Origin: Planctomycetota bacterium
GTDB taxonomy: Bacteria; Planctomycetota; Planctomycetia; Pirellulales; Pirellulaceae
Direction of reading: 5' to 3'
DNA length: 32,388 nt
NCBI GenBank assembly: GCA_026692865.1
Contig: JAPLNI010000026.1
Span: 1-32,388 of the forward strand
Positions 6,666 through 16,321 of this stretch are shown here, in pieces. The notes below the pieces were generated by a model. The model made no database searches, was not told the origin of the DNA, and was given only the letters and a program-made list of their open reading frames with translations. Positions within the stretch are counted from its first letter, which is position 1; every line of letters starts with the position of its first letter. The position numbers and the translations under genes were made by a program.

Positions 6666-8039
6666 TCAACCTTTTTCCGGTTCGACAGACTCTTCCGTGA
6701 TTTTAGGAATTGCGACTGGATCGCCCAGCTCTTGCAGGTCCAGATCATCAAAATCGGTATGGTCAATTTCCCATCGTAAGGTGAGATACGCCGCTGCAGT
6801 TGCTGTCCAGAAGAACGAAATTACATAGGCTGTTCGAAGACTGCTTAGGACTGACTGCAAACTATCGAAGATCGACCCTTGAAGAGTTGTCGGACCGTTG
6901 GATACCGCCTTTAAAAAGTCACCGCCATGGCCGACTGACATCGCTGCGAGAAATATTGTTTCGCCGCAATCCATCAGAAAATCAAAAACCCAAAATCCGA
7001 GCGTTCCGACACTGCTCGCGACAATTAGAATACACAGCACTGACATCGGTCGCTGAAAGAGATATGCAGCGGCTCGCGAAAGACCGTCAAACGCATCAGC
7101 TCCCTTTTCCGAAACGATGGCACAAACGCTCAACGGAAATCCCAATCCAGCAATCGCGACAATCCAGCCCATACCAAGCATGACTAGCAAGCACGGGAAC
7201 GCAGCAAGCAAAGCAATTGTTTGACCAATCCCTCCGGCTCGCGAGACGTATCCCAAAACCAGGGGTATCAAAGCCAGCATTGCAACCGTTGCAAGCGGCA
7301 TAAGGATAGACCAAACAATCGATCGCCATCGTGCAAGAACCAGCTTGAACGATGGTATCCAGCCCACTGAAGTCCTCACACCAAACTCCATCACGCTTCG
7401 TCTTGTAATCAAGCCGCCAGCAAAACCCCAGATAGCAATCATCGATAGCACGTAAGTCACACCGAAGGCCACCTTTCGAATCGTCCAGGGCTCAGAAACA
7501 AAGATGGAAGTCATGTAGTTACGCAGTTCCGGTAGTGGTGAGAAAAAGGCAGCCCACAACCATGCCTCGCTGGCCGTATTAATACCAATGGAGGCTCCAG
7601 GGATAGCTGTGACTTGAGCTGGCACCACTTCGGCAAACTCGGGGGAAAAGCAAACCATGCAGGCTTGCCAGCTCAAAGCTGAAAGCCCAATTGCGACCAA
7701 GCAGACAAACAAATGAGAGCTACGCCAAGATATGTGAACGCTTTGCGAAATCAGCCGCCACCACGGCGTCGATCGGTACCAGTCTACTTGTGTGCGAGGA
7801 ACTCCCACCGCGCCGTCGCGATCGGAAGACACAGGGCTTCTGGAACTCGTTTCGCCCTCGTTATCCAGCGGCAACGCTTGCGACGCGGCAGTGTCCGAGT
7901 CGGTTTGGGTAGATGAAGAAATATCCGATGGCAACGAATAGCACCTTAATAAAGCGAAAAAGCGTGGGCCGGAATTAGGAGCAATTCCAACAGCGTTTCG
8001 ATAGTATAGCAATACAAGCCGGACCGCGGCACAGGCCAC
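6666..8039 (-). CDS. Orphan polytopic membrane protein
   Basis: The function is not recognised. The longest reading, from a GTG, gives 457 residues. After a polar Ser/Thr/Asp-rich N-terminal region comes a hydrophobic body with about six to seven membrane segments, including LFVCLVAIGLSALSW, VAFGVTYVLSMIAIWGFAGG, two long segments in the middle, and AYVISFFWTATAAAYLTL near the end. The C-terminus is acidic (DFDDLDLQELGDP). No signal peptide, enzyme motif or ATPase motif is visible. An alternative TTG start at 7934 is preceded by AAGGTG at good spacing and would remove 35 residues. It follows yacG by 59 bases on the same strand and is probably the last gene of that run. Likely planctomycete-specific. 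Confidence 0.65.
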   Translation of the reverse strand: MACAAVRLVLLYYRNAVGIAPNSGPRFFALLRCYSLPSDISSSTQTDSDTAASQALPLDNEGETSSRSPVSSDRDGAVGVPRTQVDWYRSTPWWRLISQSVHISWRSSHLFVCLVAIGLSALSWQACMVCFSPEFAEVVPAQVTAIPGASIGINTASEAWLWAAFFSPLPELRNYMTSIFVSEPWTIRKVAFGVTYVLSMIAIWGFAGGLITRRSVMEFGVRTSVGWIPSFKLVLARWRSIVWSILMPLATVAMLALIPLVLGYVSRAGGIGQTIALLAAFPCLLVMLGMGWIVAIAGLGFPLSVCAIVSEKGADAFDGLSRAAAYLFQRPMSVLCILIVASSVGTLGFWVFDFLMDCGETIFLAAMSVGHGGDFLKAVSNGPTTLQGSIFDSLQSVLSSLRTAYVISFFWTATAAAYLTLRWEIDHTDFDDLDLQELGDPVAIPKITEESVEPEKG

Positions 8040-8098
8040 TCGCTGGTCTAATTATCTAATTACCGGGGCAAAAGCACCGCAGCAATGCAAGAGGTTAC

Positions 8099-8314
8099 TC
8101 AATCAAACCGAATCTCGCGCATGTTGGATCTTTCTTCCATATCGGGGCCGCCATCGGTCGGTTCGTAGGGAAGCCCAATTTCCTCCTCAACCCATCGTCC
8201 CAGATCGATTAGCTGACACCGATCGCAACAAAAAGGCATCGACTTCGGAACCGGATTGATGGTAAATTTTTTGCCACATGTTGGACATGTTAAATAACTG
8301 GATTTCGTTTTCAT
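8099..8314 (-). CDS. yacG: DNA gyrase inhibitor YacG, zinc-binding
   Basis: The 71-residue protein matches YacG, a small zinc protein that binds GyrB and blocks gyrase DNA binding. The zinc site is seen as C10-x2-C13 (TCPTCGK) and C29-x3-C33 (FCCDRC), followed by the invariant LIDLGRW and an acidic EEEIGLP stretch, exactly the family's order. C30 is an extra cysteine next to the site. The C-terminal tail after residue 50 is polar and acidic. It lies 156 bases after dnaE on the same strand, an understandable pairing of replication-related genes, and 59 bases before the orphan membrane protein. Confidence 0.93.
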   Translation of the reverse strand: MKTKSSYLTCPTCGKKFTINPVPKSMPFCCDRCQLIDLGRWVEEEIGLPYEPTDGGPDMEERSNMREIRFD

Positions 8315-8470
8315 ACATTTGATTCTAACAGCTTGGTAGACAGCTCATCAAAGGGGCGTGCTATTTATTGCGATCTTCTCTTCGGTTACGACCTGCCCAA
8401 CCGAACATGCGAAAGAACTGTGCTCAAAATCCACACGTCCTCGAACAGTTAAGGTAAATGCAAATTTCGA

Positions 8471-11400
8471 TTACGAGCCGCGTCGTTGTGGGCGTTCTCC
8501 TGGGGCTCGCATTTTGGGTTTGTTGACCAACAAGCGGTGCCCGCCCGGGCCGAGTAGATTGTCGAGTCGCGAACGGAGTTCGGGGTGGATGTCAACGCGA
8601 TGCTTACCACTCTTGACGTGGATGACCTCCCCATCGCTTAGCCGCAGCGCAACCAACACATCACGCGGACCAGGATAGCCACGTAAGATATCGCGCAAAT
8701 CTGAGAAGGTTTCATCTCTATGTTTCTCGCTATCCATGAAGACTTGTAGACCGCTCGTGTACTTAGTGTCTGCTTCCGCGATCGGCGTAATCTCATTGAC
8801 TACGAGATTCACTTCCTCATTTTCGTCGCCTCGCTTATCGACGGTGCAACGGATCAGCACAACCGCATCGGCTTGAATCTTATCACCGTGCTGTGCGAAA
8901 CCGTCTGGCCACATGATGCAACGAACAGCACCATCGACATCTTCTAAATCAAAGTTTGCATACTTGGTTGGAGCACCCGGCTTGCCATTCTTCGTATAGG
9001 CAAGCTTGATCGATCCGATCATCCCCCCAACCAAAACTTCTTCGCGATTTTTACAGTCCTTCAATGCAACTGTCGTGTGTGAACAAATCGCCCTTAGGGT
9101 CGCTTCGTATTCGGAGAGTGGATGGGCAGACAAGTAGTAGCCGAGAACTTCTTTCTCGAATATTAACAACTCCTTTTCATTCATTTCTGGAATGTTCGGA
9201 AGCCCCATGGTTGGATCGGCGACGGCCTCTGGAGTATCGTCATCGAAATCATCAAAGAGACTCTTCTGGCCGGACTTTCGATCTTTTAGTTTCGCTTGCC
9301 CGCTTTGAATTGCTTTCTCCATAACGGCAAGCAATTGCGATCGCTTGGCACCAAAACAATCCATGGCTCCGCTTTTGATCAATGTCTCAATCGTCGATTT
9401 GTTGCATTCTTTCGAGTCAACTCGATCGCAAAAGTCAAAGATGTCTCGGAACGGTCCAGCCTTCTGTCGCTCGGCAACGATCGCAGCCGCAGCCGACCCG
9501 CCGCAGCCTTTGATGGCAGTCAGTCCAAAGCTAATCTTCCCATCAATCGCACCGAATTGAGGCCCACTGGTTTGGATGCTTGGCCGCAAGACTTCAACTC
9601 CCATGCGTTGACAGTCTTCCAAGTGTTCAACCAACGAGTCCTTGCGTTTGAAATTTCGACCATCAATATCACCGGTCAGCAACGCCGCCATGAACTCAAC
9701 CGAGTAATGTGTCTTCAAGTAAGCCGTTTGATAAGCGATCAACGCGTAGGCTGTCGAGTGGCTCTTATTGAACCCGTAGCCAGCGAATTTCAAGATCATG
9801 TTCCAGAAGTCTTGAGCTTCACTCTTTTTGAGCCCTTTCTCGGCCGAGCCCGCGAGAAATTTTTCTTCGTTCGCTGCGATCAATTCTTCCTTCTTCTTAC
9901 TGATTGCTTTAATGCAAGTATAAGCTTTTGCTAATTCGATTCCTCCAAGTCGATTCAAGATACGCATAACCTGTTCTTGGTAGACCATCACTCCGTTGGT
10001 CTCACCGAGAATCTCTTCCAAGACAGGATGGATGTAGTGAGCCGCTTTTCGCTTGTGCTTCACCGCGACGTAATCATCGACCATACCACCCTCAAGCGGT
10101 CCCGGTCGATACAAGGCATTGGTCGCAATGATGTCGCTGAAGCAGTCGGGCTTCATCCGTTGTAGAAGATCGCGGATACCGCCACTTTCCAACTGGAAGA
10201 CACCTTTCGTTTCGCCACGTTGAAGCAGTGCGTAAGTCTTCGGGCAATCAAGCGGAAACTTCAGCGGGTCAATCAACTCGCCTGTCGTCTGCTTAATGAT
10301 CTCTACGGCCTTGGACAGGATCGTCAAGTTCTTCAAGCCTAAGAAGTCCATCTTCAGCAAGCCCGCCGACTCGACATCCCCCATCGACCACTGCGTGATC
10401 ACATCATCCTTACCAGAAACCCTTGAAAGCGGAACGTACTCCGTTAGAGGCAGCGGCGCAATAACCACAGCGGCGGCATGCGTACCGATATTACGTGCAG
10501 TCCCCTCGAGCTTTTGAGCGAAATCTAAAAGCTCGCGAATTTCGTGGTCGTTGTCGTAAAATGCTTTTAAGTCTGCGCTTTGAACAAGGGCGTCAGCTAC
10601 CGTAATCTTAGGATCATCCGGGATCATCGCCGTGACTTGCCCAACGCGACTCAGCGGGATTCCAAGAGCTCTTCCTACGTCCTTGATGGCGGCCTTTGCC
10701 TTCATGGTTCCGAACGTGCCGATCTGAGCTACGTTTGCTTCACCGTATTTATCTTTCACGTAACGAATAATTTCGCCACGCCGCTCTTGGTCGAAGTCAA
10801 TGTCGATATCAGGAGCTTCTAGTCGACTCTCATCCAAGAAGCGTTCGAACAGCAAGTCATACTTGATTGGACAAACGTGCGACATGTAAGTAGCGAAGCA
10901 AACGAGGGCACCGACACCACTTCCTCTAGCCGTCGCGAGAACACCAATCTCTCGCGAATGACGCACAAAGTCCCAAACGATCAAGAAGTAGTTCGAGAAG
11001 CCAAGCTTCGCAATCACACCAAGCTCGCGATCCAAGCGGTCTTGAACGATTTTCGATAGTTCTCCATTGGGAAGCATTTCTTCATTCCCTGCATATCGCT
11101 CCTTGAGCCCCATAACACATAGATCACGCAAGTAATCGTCAGGAGTTCGAGAATCGGGAATCGCAAATGATGGGAAGTTGCGCTTACCGAGTTCCAGGTC
11201 GATGTGTACGGAATCTGCAATCAGCTGCGATCGAGCTACCGCGTCTTCCATCCCTGGGAAATGCGAATACATCTCTTCTTGCGACCGAAGATAGAACTGA
11301 TCGCCTTCCATCTTCATGCGGTTTTTGTCGGTAACAAAACGTCCGGTGCTGATACACAGAAGAACGTCTTGGCTTCGCGCATCTTCTTTATCAACGTAGT

Positions 11401-12058
11401 GGGCATCACTTGTTGCGACAACCGGAACACCGATTCGATTCGCTACATCGACTGCTCCCAAGAGTTGTTGACGCTGAATCTCAACCCCATTATTCATGAC
11501 TTCGATAAAGAAGCGTTCCTTAAAGGTTTTTTGGAACCACTGCGCAACACTGACAGCGTTCTGCATCCCCTCTTCAGGACAAGTGCCATTGAGAATCGCT
11601 CGCGAAAACTCGCTCGAAACACAACCGCTCAAACAGATGATCCCCTCGTTGAACTCGGCAAGAATCTCCTTATCAATTCGCGGCTTAAAGTAAAAGCCTT
11701 CTAGAGAAGCTTTCGAAGCAAGCTTTACCAAGTTGTTAAAGCCAGTTCGATTCTGCGCGAGAAGTGTCAGATGGTAGGCCGCCTCCTTGGACGAAGCCGC
11801 ATCGCGTTCATATCGACTTCCTGGAGCAACGTATGCCTCATATCCAACGATCGGGTTGATGCCGGCTTCCTTCGCCTTGCGATAGAATTCGAGAGCGCCG
11901 TGAAGGTTACCGTGGTCGGTAATTGCTAAAGCATTCATCCCATGCGACCTAGCTCGCTTTACCAATTTTCCAATCGGGCTGGCACCATCCAGGAGGCTGT
12001 AATGACTGTGGCAATGCAAGTGTACAAATGGTCGTTGATTCACGGTTGATACCTCCAT
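8471..12058 (-). CDS. dnaE: DNA polymerase III subunit alpha
   Basis: This is the replicative polymerase catalytic subunit, 1,195 residues, within the usual DnaE1 range. The N-terminal PHP domain begins with FVHLHCHSHYSLLDG and ALAITDHGN, keeping His residues typical of a metal-binding PHP domain. The palm domain carries the catalytic PDIDIDF aspartates at about residues 414-420 and the GSGVGALV motif before it. Downstream come the fingers (FQLESGGIRDLL, RPGPLEGGMVDDY), the beta-binding region, and an OB fold around residues 1,000-1,075 (VLVGGMIGSIKLAYTKNGKP). The C-terminus ends in a basic Arg/Pro tail. The ATG at 12058 has no evident Shine-Dalgarno. A 179-base gap separates it from tadC upstream, so it probably has its own promoter there. 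Confidence 0.97.
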   Translation of the reverse strand: MEVSTVNQRPFVHLHCHSHYSLLDGASPIGKLVKRARSHGMNALAITDHGNLHGALEFYRKAKEAGINPIVGYEAYVAPGSRYERDAASSKEAAYHLTLLAQNRTGFNNLVKLASKASLEGFYFKPRIDKEILAEFNEGIICLSGCVSSEFSRAILNGTCPEEGMQNAVSVAQWFQKTFKERFFIEVMNNGVEIQRQQLLGAVDVANRIGVPVVATSDAHYVDKEDARSQDVLLCISTGRFVTDKNRMKMEGDQFYLRSQEEMYSHFPGMEDAVARSQLIADSVHIDLELGKRNFPSFAIPDSRTPDDYLRDLCVMGLKERYAGNEEMLPNGELSKIVQDRLDRELGVIAKLGFSNYFLIVWDFVRHSREIGVLATARGSGVGALVCFATYMSHVCPIKYDLLFERFLDESRLEAPDIDIDFDQERRGEIIRYVKDKYGEANVAQIGTFGTMKAKAAIKDVGRALGIPLSRVGQVTAMIPDDPKITVADALVQSADLKAFYDNDHEIRELLDFAQKLEGTARNIGTHAAAVVIAPLPLTEYVPLSRVSGKDDVITQWSMGDVESAGLLKMDFLGLKNLTILSKAVEIIKQTTGELIDPLKFPLDCPKTYALLQRGETKGVFQLESGGIRDLLQRMKPDCFSDIIATNALYRPGPLEGGMVDDYVAVKHKRKAAHYIHPVLEEILGETNGVMVYQEQVMRILNRLGGIELAKAYTCIKAISKKKEELIAANEEKFLAGSAEKGLKKSEAQDFWNMILKFAGYGFNKSHSTAYALIAYQTAYLKTHYSVEFMAALLTGDIDGRNFKRKDSLVEHLEDCQRMGVEVLRPSIQTSGPQFGAIDGKISFGLTAIKGCGGSAAAAIVAERQKAGPFRDIFDFCDRVDSKECNKSTIETLIKSGAMDCFGAKRSQLLAVMEKAIQSGQAKLKDRKSGQKSLFDDFDDDTPEAVADPTMGLPNIPEMNEKELLIFEKEVLGYYLSAHPLSEYEATLRAICSHTTVALKDCKNREEVLVGGMIGSIKLAYTKNGKPGAPTKYANFDLEDVDGAVRCIMWPDGFAQHGDKIQADAVVLIRCTVDKRGDENEEVNLVVNEITPIAEADTKYTSGLQVFMDSEKHRDETFSDLRDILRGYPGPRDVLVALRLSDGEVIHVKSGKHRVDIHPELRSRLDNLLGPGGHRLLVNKPKMRAPGERPQRRGS

Positions 12059-12237
12059 GAGCGTGGAACGAGAGATCCCACCGAGTCTATCAAACGGAGC
12101 GGTTGTTTAGCAACCAGCGAAACGGTTATTTGCTTCGACCAAATATTTCTCGTAACGAGATTACTAGCTTTTTCCCGCGTGAAATTGCAATCTCATCGCA
12201 GGATTAAAAAGATCTTCTAAAACACTACTTGCGAATA

Positions 12238-13206
12238 CTACTTACCTTGCATAGCAGGGAACATTTCCGTCATCATTTGAATGGCAGCCGGACCGACGAG
12301 CACCACGAAAACGCCCGGGAAAATGAACACCACCAACGGAATAATAAGCTTGACCGCAGTCTTCGCAGCTTTTTCTTCCGCAATCTGTTGCCGACGAACA
12401 CGCATGGAATCGCTCTGCACCCGCAACGCCTGAGCCACACTCGATCCAAACTTATCCGCCTGAATCAGCAAGGATGCGAGCGAGCGAAGATCATCGACAC
12501 CGGTGCGATTACCAAGGTCTTGTAGCACTTCATTACGAGCGCGTCCCATTTGCAAATGGAGATTGCTAAGCGAGAGTTCATCAGAGAGAACTCGGTAAGC
12601 ACTCCGCATCTCTTCGGCAACCTTACGGAATGCTTGGTCCAAACCTAAGCCAGCCTCGACGCAAACAACTAGCAAGTCGAGCGCATCAGGAAGACCGAGA
12701 AACAACGCCTGCTTTCGCTTGTTCACTAAATAGTTCAACACGAGCTCAGGTGCGTAAAACCCAATTCCACCGCCCAGCACCGCCTTCAATAAAACCCCAT
12801 TGTCGAAACCGCCAAGGAATACGCCAATCCCACCGGTCAGGACAAGAACGGTCAATGCAACAATCACTTTAATCGACAAGAATATCATCCATGCAGACTC
12901 GTTTCGAAAGCCTGCTTCTACCAATCGCGCATTTAGCTTCGATGCTTCTAATTGAGTCTGTGGTGTCAGTGGTTTCGAAAGAGTGGGCGCGACATCCTCG
13001 ATAACCTTTGAGAGCTTTTCCATGCTCGTTTGGTTACCCTGCTTTTGCCGTTGGCGATTTCGCGAATCGCTTAGCATGTCTAAACGCTGTTCCGCATTCT
13101 CGGACTTATCATCAGTCAAATCTATGACCATCCAAGCGATACATGCAACAGCAAGGAACGCAGCGATAGGCAGGACCATCGCGTAAGTGATTGCGGCGAG
13201 AAACAT
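12238..13206 (-). CDS. tadC: Tad pilus platform protein TadC
   Basis: This is the second inner-membrane platform protein of the Tad/Flp pilus, a GspF-domain protein partnering TadB and the TadA motor. The 322 residues show an N-terminal hydrophobic helix, a paired helix region near 115-155, the T2SSF core (LGLPDALDLLVVCVEAGLGLDQAFRKVAEEM pattern, with LDLL and EAG as typical elements), and a C-terminal hydrophobic pair ending in VFIFPGVFVVLVGPA. The start at 13206 is well supported by an AAGGAG site about six bases upstream. It follows tadB by 9 bases, so the two are co-transcribed. No pilin or secretin gene follows: the next gene is dnaE. Confidence 0.92.
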   Translation of the reverse strand: MFLAAITYAMVLPIAAFLAVACIAWMVIDLTDDKSENAEQRLDMLSDSRNRQRQKQGNQTSMEKLSKVIEDVAPTLSKPLTPQTQLEASKLNARLVEAGFRNESAWMIFLSIKVIVALTVLVLTGGIGVFLGGFDNGVLLKAVLGGGIGFYAPELVLNYLVNKRKQALFLGLPDALDLLVVCVEAGLGLDQAFRKVAEEMRSAYRVLSDELSLSNLHLQMGRARNEVLQDLGNRTGVDDLRSLASLLIQADKFGSSVAQALRVQSDSMRVRRQQIAEEKAAKTAVKLIIPLVVFIFPGVFVVLVGPAAIQMMTEMFPAMQGK

Positions 13207-13215
13207 CCTAGCTCC

Positions 13216-14187
13216 TTAAACCTTGATATCGACAATTTTACGAATAACGAATGCGCCGACAAGCTGCATCACGATGGTTCCACCCAACAACCACCGACCC
13301 ATATCATCTTTAAAGAGTGACATGATGTATTCGCGGTTCAAAAAGTACATAACAACGAATAGCCCGGGAGGAAGCGACATCAACACAATCCCAGACAGAC
13401 GACCTTCCCCAGTAAGCGCTTGGATCGTACCAGCTAGCTTAAATCGCTCGCGAATAAGCCGACTTATCTTGTCCAAAATCTCCGCCAAATCTCCGCCTGT
13501 TTGACGCTGCAAGATGATGGCAGTGGCTAAAAAGCGAAGGTCCATGTTTGGAATACGGACAGTCATCGCGTTTAAGGATTCCTCAAGCGATATACCGAAG
13601 TTTTGCTCTTCGAAACATCGACCGAACTCTCGGCGAATCGGATTTGGCATCTCGGATGCAACAAGTCCAAACCCAGCACCCAGCGAGTGTCCCGCACGAA
13701 GCGAACGGCTTAAAAGCTCCAAGGCTTCGGGCAATTGCTGATTGAACTTAGTCATCCGTTGGCTACGTTTGATGTTCATGTAGAATAATGGTGCGAGCAA
13801 GCAAGCAAAACCGGCAATCGGCGCGAAGAGAATAGGTGCCCCCGAGAACATGATTCCCGCAAACGCCAACGCACCAGCTCCCACAGATGCTCCTACTAGT
13901 TTCGTCGGCGTGATCGCAACATCCGCTTGGTCTAACATTCTCTGTAACCCAAGAGTGTTCTCGAGTAGATTCTCGAGAGCAGTCCCGTTATCACCAAGCG
14001 GTTGGCTTAGCAATGTCGCTTCAGCCGCCTTGCCTTTGCCTTTACGCGACGATGCAGATGTAAGCATATCCAAGCGGCTCTCAGCCACAAAATCGTCGTC
14101 TTTTTGCAGCACGACTGATGCGAAACTGACCAACGCAGCTACCAACACCCCAACCGAAACGCCAATAACTAAAACGAGAATATTCAT
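13216..14187 (-). CDS. tadB: Tad pilus platform protein TadB
   Basis: This is the inner-membrane platform protein of the Tad/Flp pilus with a GspF (T2SSF) domain. I chose the ATG at 14187 (323 residues) because it is preceded by an AGGGAG-type site and lies 14 bases after the tadA stop; the longer frame back to 14301 would overlap tadA. The protein starts with a membrane helix (MNILVLVIGVSVGVLVAALV), has a paired helix near 100-140, then the core QQLPEALELLSRSLRAGHSL and a late QTGGDLAEILDKIS motif typical of TadB, and ends with two hydrophobic segments. Confidence 0.93.
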   Translation of the reverse strand: MNILVLVIGVSVGVLVAALVSFASVVLQKDDDFVAESRLDMLTSASSRKGKGKAAEATLLSQPLGDNGTALENLLENTLGLQRMLDQADVAITPTKLVGASVGAGALAFAGIMFSGAPILFAPIAGFACLLAPLFYMNIKRSQRMTKFNQQLPEALELLSRSLRAGHSLGAGFGLVASEMPNPIRREFGRCFEEQNFGISLEESLNAMTVRIPNMDLRFLATAIILQRQTGGDLAEILDKISRLIRERFKLAGTIQALTGEGRLSGIVLMSLPPGLFVVMYFLNREYIMSLFKDDMGRWLLGGTIVMQLVGAFVIRKIVDIKV

Positions 14188-14201
14188 CGCGGAGCTCCCT
14201 G

Positions 14202-15536
14202 TTACGCTTTCATCATAATTCGTTGACGAAACGCACTCGCCGGTAGTCGAATACCAGCCGACTCTAGTCGTGACATAAATCCAGGGCGTACGCCGGTGCA
14301 TTCAAAATAGCCGTGGGCTTTCCCTGTTTCATCCACCCCTTCTTGGATGTAGCGATAGATGTCCTGCATCACGACTGTGTCTTGCTCCATTCCGACAATC
14401 TCGGTAATGTGAGTCACTCGTCGCGGACCACCTTGCAATCGACTCGCCTGAACAATCACATCGACCGCACCCGCAACTTGCTGACGAATCGCTTTCACGG
14501 GCAGATCGAATCCGGACATCATCACCAACGTTTCTAGTCGCGCGATTCCGTCTCGAGGCGTATTGGCGTGAATGGTTGTCATGGAACCGTCGTGCCCCGT
14601 ATTCATCGCTTGCAACATGTCCAGCGTCTCTCCACCACGGCACTCACCAATGATGATTCGCTCAGGACGCATCCGCAGCGCGTTCTTTACCAAATCAGTC
14701 GCAGTGATTCGTCCTGTTCCTTCGATATTTGCTGGACGAGTCTCCAGTCTTACAACGTGTTCTTGTTGCAACTGTAACTCGGCAGCATCCTCAATCGTTA
14801 CGATACGCTGATCGTTTTGAATAAAGCTGCTCAGCGTATTAAGCAAGGTTGTTTTCCCGGAACCTGTACCACCGCAGATGATCATGTTCAGTCGAGCTTT
14901 AATACAACCTTCCATAAGCATCACCATTTCAGGTGTAAATGCTTTGAAGCCCAACAAGTCTTCTAGCTTCAATGGATTTGAACCGAACCGACGAATCGAA
15001 ACCGCAGCTCCATCCAAAGCAAGCGGCGGAATAATCGCGTTTACCCGTGAACCATCTTCTAAACGCGCATCGACCATCGGGCAAGTCTCGTCGACCCGAC
15101 GACCAACTCGCGACACAATTCGATCGATGATTTGCATCAAGTGAGCGTTATCACGAAACTCGACGTCGGTCTTGGTAAGCTTGCCGCGACGTTCCACAAA
15201 GATATGCTTAGGACCATTGATCAGAATGTCGCTGATTGTTGGATCTTTTAACAGGAACTCGAGCGGTCCTAAACCAAAAGTTTCGTCGAGTACCTCGCTG
15301 ACGACTCTTTCGCGTTCCGATCGATTGAGAAGCGTATTTTCCACATCGCAGAGATGCTCGACGACCAAACGGATCTCGCGCTTTAGCGCGTCGCCTTTCA
15401 TATCACCCACTCGGCTCAAATCCAATTTGTCTACTAACCGCGAATGGATACGTCGCTTGATAACGTCAAACTCGTCCATTTTGGTTTGTTCGGCGGTTCG
15501 TGCGATTGGATTGGCTGCACTCATAAATAACACCAT
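14202..15536 (-). CDS. tadA: Tad pilus assembly ATPase TadA/CpaF
   Basis: This cytoplasmic hexameric ATPase powers Flp pilus assembly. From the ATG at 15536 it has 444 residues. Walker [10 protein letters not shown] is at 222-230, the Asp box region [11 protein letters not shown] at about 246-256, the Walker B/catalytic ECRGGET near 298-304, and the His box [10 protein letters not shown] near 320-329. The N-terminal part ([20 protein letters not shown]) is the CpaF-type N-domain. Alternative starts are TTG 15545 and ATG 15524; the choice affects only a few residues. It begins the tadA-tadB-tadC run; CpaA/B, RcpA, TadZ and the Flp pilin are not in the window and must lie elsewhere. Confidence 0.95.
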   Translation of the reverse strand: MVLFMSAANPIARTAEQTKMDEFDVIKRRIHSRLVDKLDLSRVGDMKGDALKREIRLVVEHLCDVENTLLNRSERERVVSEVLDETFGLGPLEFLLKDPTISDILINGPKHIFVERRGKLTKTDVEFRDNAHLMQIIDRIVSRVGRRVDETCPMVDARLEDGSRVNAIIPPLALDGAAVSIRRFGSNPLKLEDLLGFKAFTPEMVMLMEGCIKARLNMIICGGTGSGKTTLLNTLSSFIQNDQRIVTIEDAAELQLQQEHVVRLETRPANIEGTGRITATDLVKNALRMRPERIIIGECRGGETLDMLQAMNTGHDGSMTTIHANTPRDGIARLETLVMMSGFDLPVKAIRQQVAGAVDVIVQASRLQGGPRRVTHITEIVGMEQDTVVMQDIYRYIQEGVDETGKAHGYFECTGVRPGFMSRLESAGIRLPASAFRQRIMMKA

Positions 15537-15661
15537 GGCTCTCAAGGAGCTTCTATCGGAATGGCCTTCAGGACAACAACATCGTGAGAGAGACCGTTCT
15601 CCGTATCACAGGACTGTTGGAACCTGTGCGAAACGTAATGATTGGATTCGTCAAAACCCAA

Positions 15662-16321
15662 TTAACGGAGAAGGTCAGCGATCTGACTCGGGTGGTCAAC
15701 AATCACCGCAGCACCGCTTTGCTTCAGTTCCTCTACGGAACGGAATCCCCACGATACTCCAATCGCATAACAACCAGCCGAAACCGCAGTTTCCATGTCA
15801 GTGTTGGTATCACCGACATAAGCGATACATCCCGTAGAGATGTTTAAATCGGATGCGATCATATGGACACCCGCCGGGTCAGGTTTCCTTGGAATGCCTA
15901 CCCTTTGCCCATCGACGTGAGAAAAACTAAACGCCGGCAAGAAATGAGCGACGCATAGCTTGGTAAATTGATCCGGCTTATTCGATAAAATCGATATAGT
16001 TAAAGGTTGGTTCTGTAACCAAAAAAGTAGGTCCTCAATCCCGTCGTAGGGTTTGGAACGTTTATGCCACTCTTCGGCATAAAATTCTTCAAAGCGATCC
16101 ATTGCTGTAGCCAGCAGCGAGGCATCATCAATCACTTCTGGCATCGCCCTTTGGAATAGAACAGCAACGCCATCGCCAACGAGTGTACGGAACGAATCCA
16201 GCGAGTAAGGCTCACGACCAAGAGATTCCAACACTCGATTGGCTGCTGCCGAGATATCGGCGAGAGTATCGAGCAGCGTCCCATCCAAATCAAAAACAAT
16301 TGCTTTGAATCGCCGAATCAC
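15662..16321 (-). CDS. HAD-superfamily phosphatase, phosphoglycolate phosphatase-like
   Basis: The 219-residue protein has all four HAD motifs: motif I DLDGT with the nucleophile Asp11 and Asp13, motif II Ser in ISILSNKP, the lysine in RKPDP, and motif IV GDTNTDMETA. The inserted helical cap between motifs I and II and the overall pattern match the Gph/PGP group, which dephosphorylates 2-phosphoglycolate, but related HADs act on other small phosphates or pyrophosphate. Its ATG overlaps the coxD stop in an ATGA, so translation is coupled to the end of the cytochrome oxidase genes, an odd partnership. The 125-base gap to tadA suggests that the transcript ends here. Confidence 0.85.
   Translation of the reverse strand: MIRRFKAIVFDLDGTLLDTLADISAAANRVLESLGREPYSLDSFRTLVGDGVAVLFQRAMPEVIDDASLLATAMDRFEEFYAEEWHKRSKPYDGIEDLLFWLQNQPLTISILSNKPDQFTKLCVAHFLPAFSFSHVDGQRVGIPRKPDPAGVHMIASDLNISTGCIAYVGDTNTDMETAVSAGCYAIGVSWGFRSVEELKQSGAAVIVDHPSQIADLLR

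Noticed and set aside
9296-9934. A 212-codon frame antisense to dnaE
   Set aside because: It lies wholly inside the well-supported dnaE coding region, and its composition is that of a reverse-frame shadow.
14188-14301. An N-terminal extension of TadB to 14301
   Set aside because: It would overlap tadA by about 100 bases, while the ATG at 14187 has a good ribosome binding site and starts at the expected membrane helix.
15172-15837. A 221-codon plus-strand frame across tadA and the HAD phosphatase
   Set aside because: Antisense to two well-supported genes, Ser/Thr/Arg-rich without motifs.
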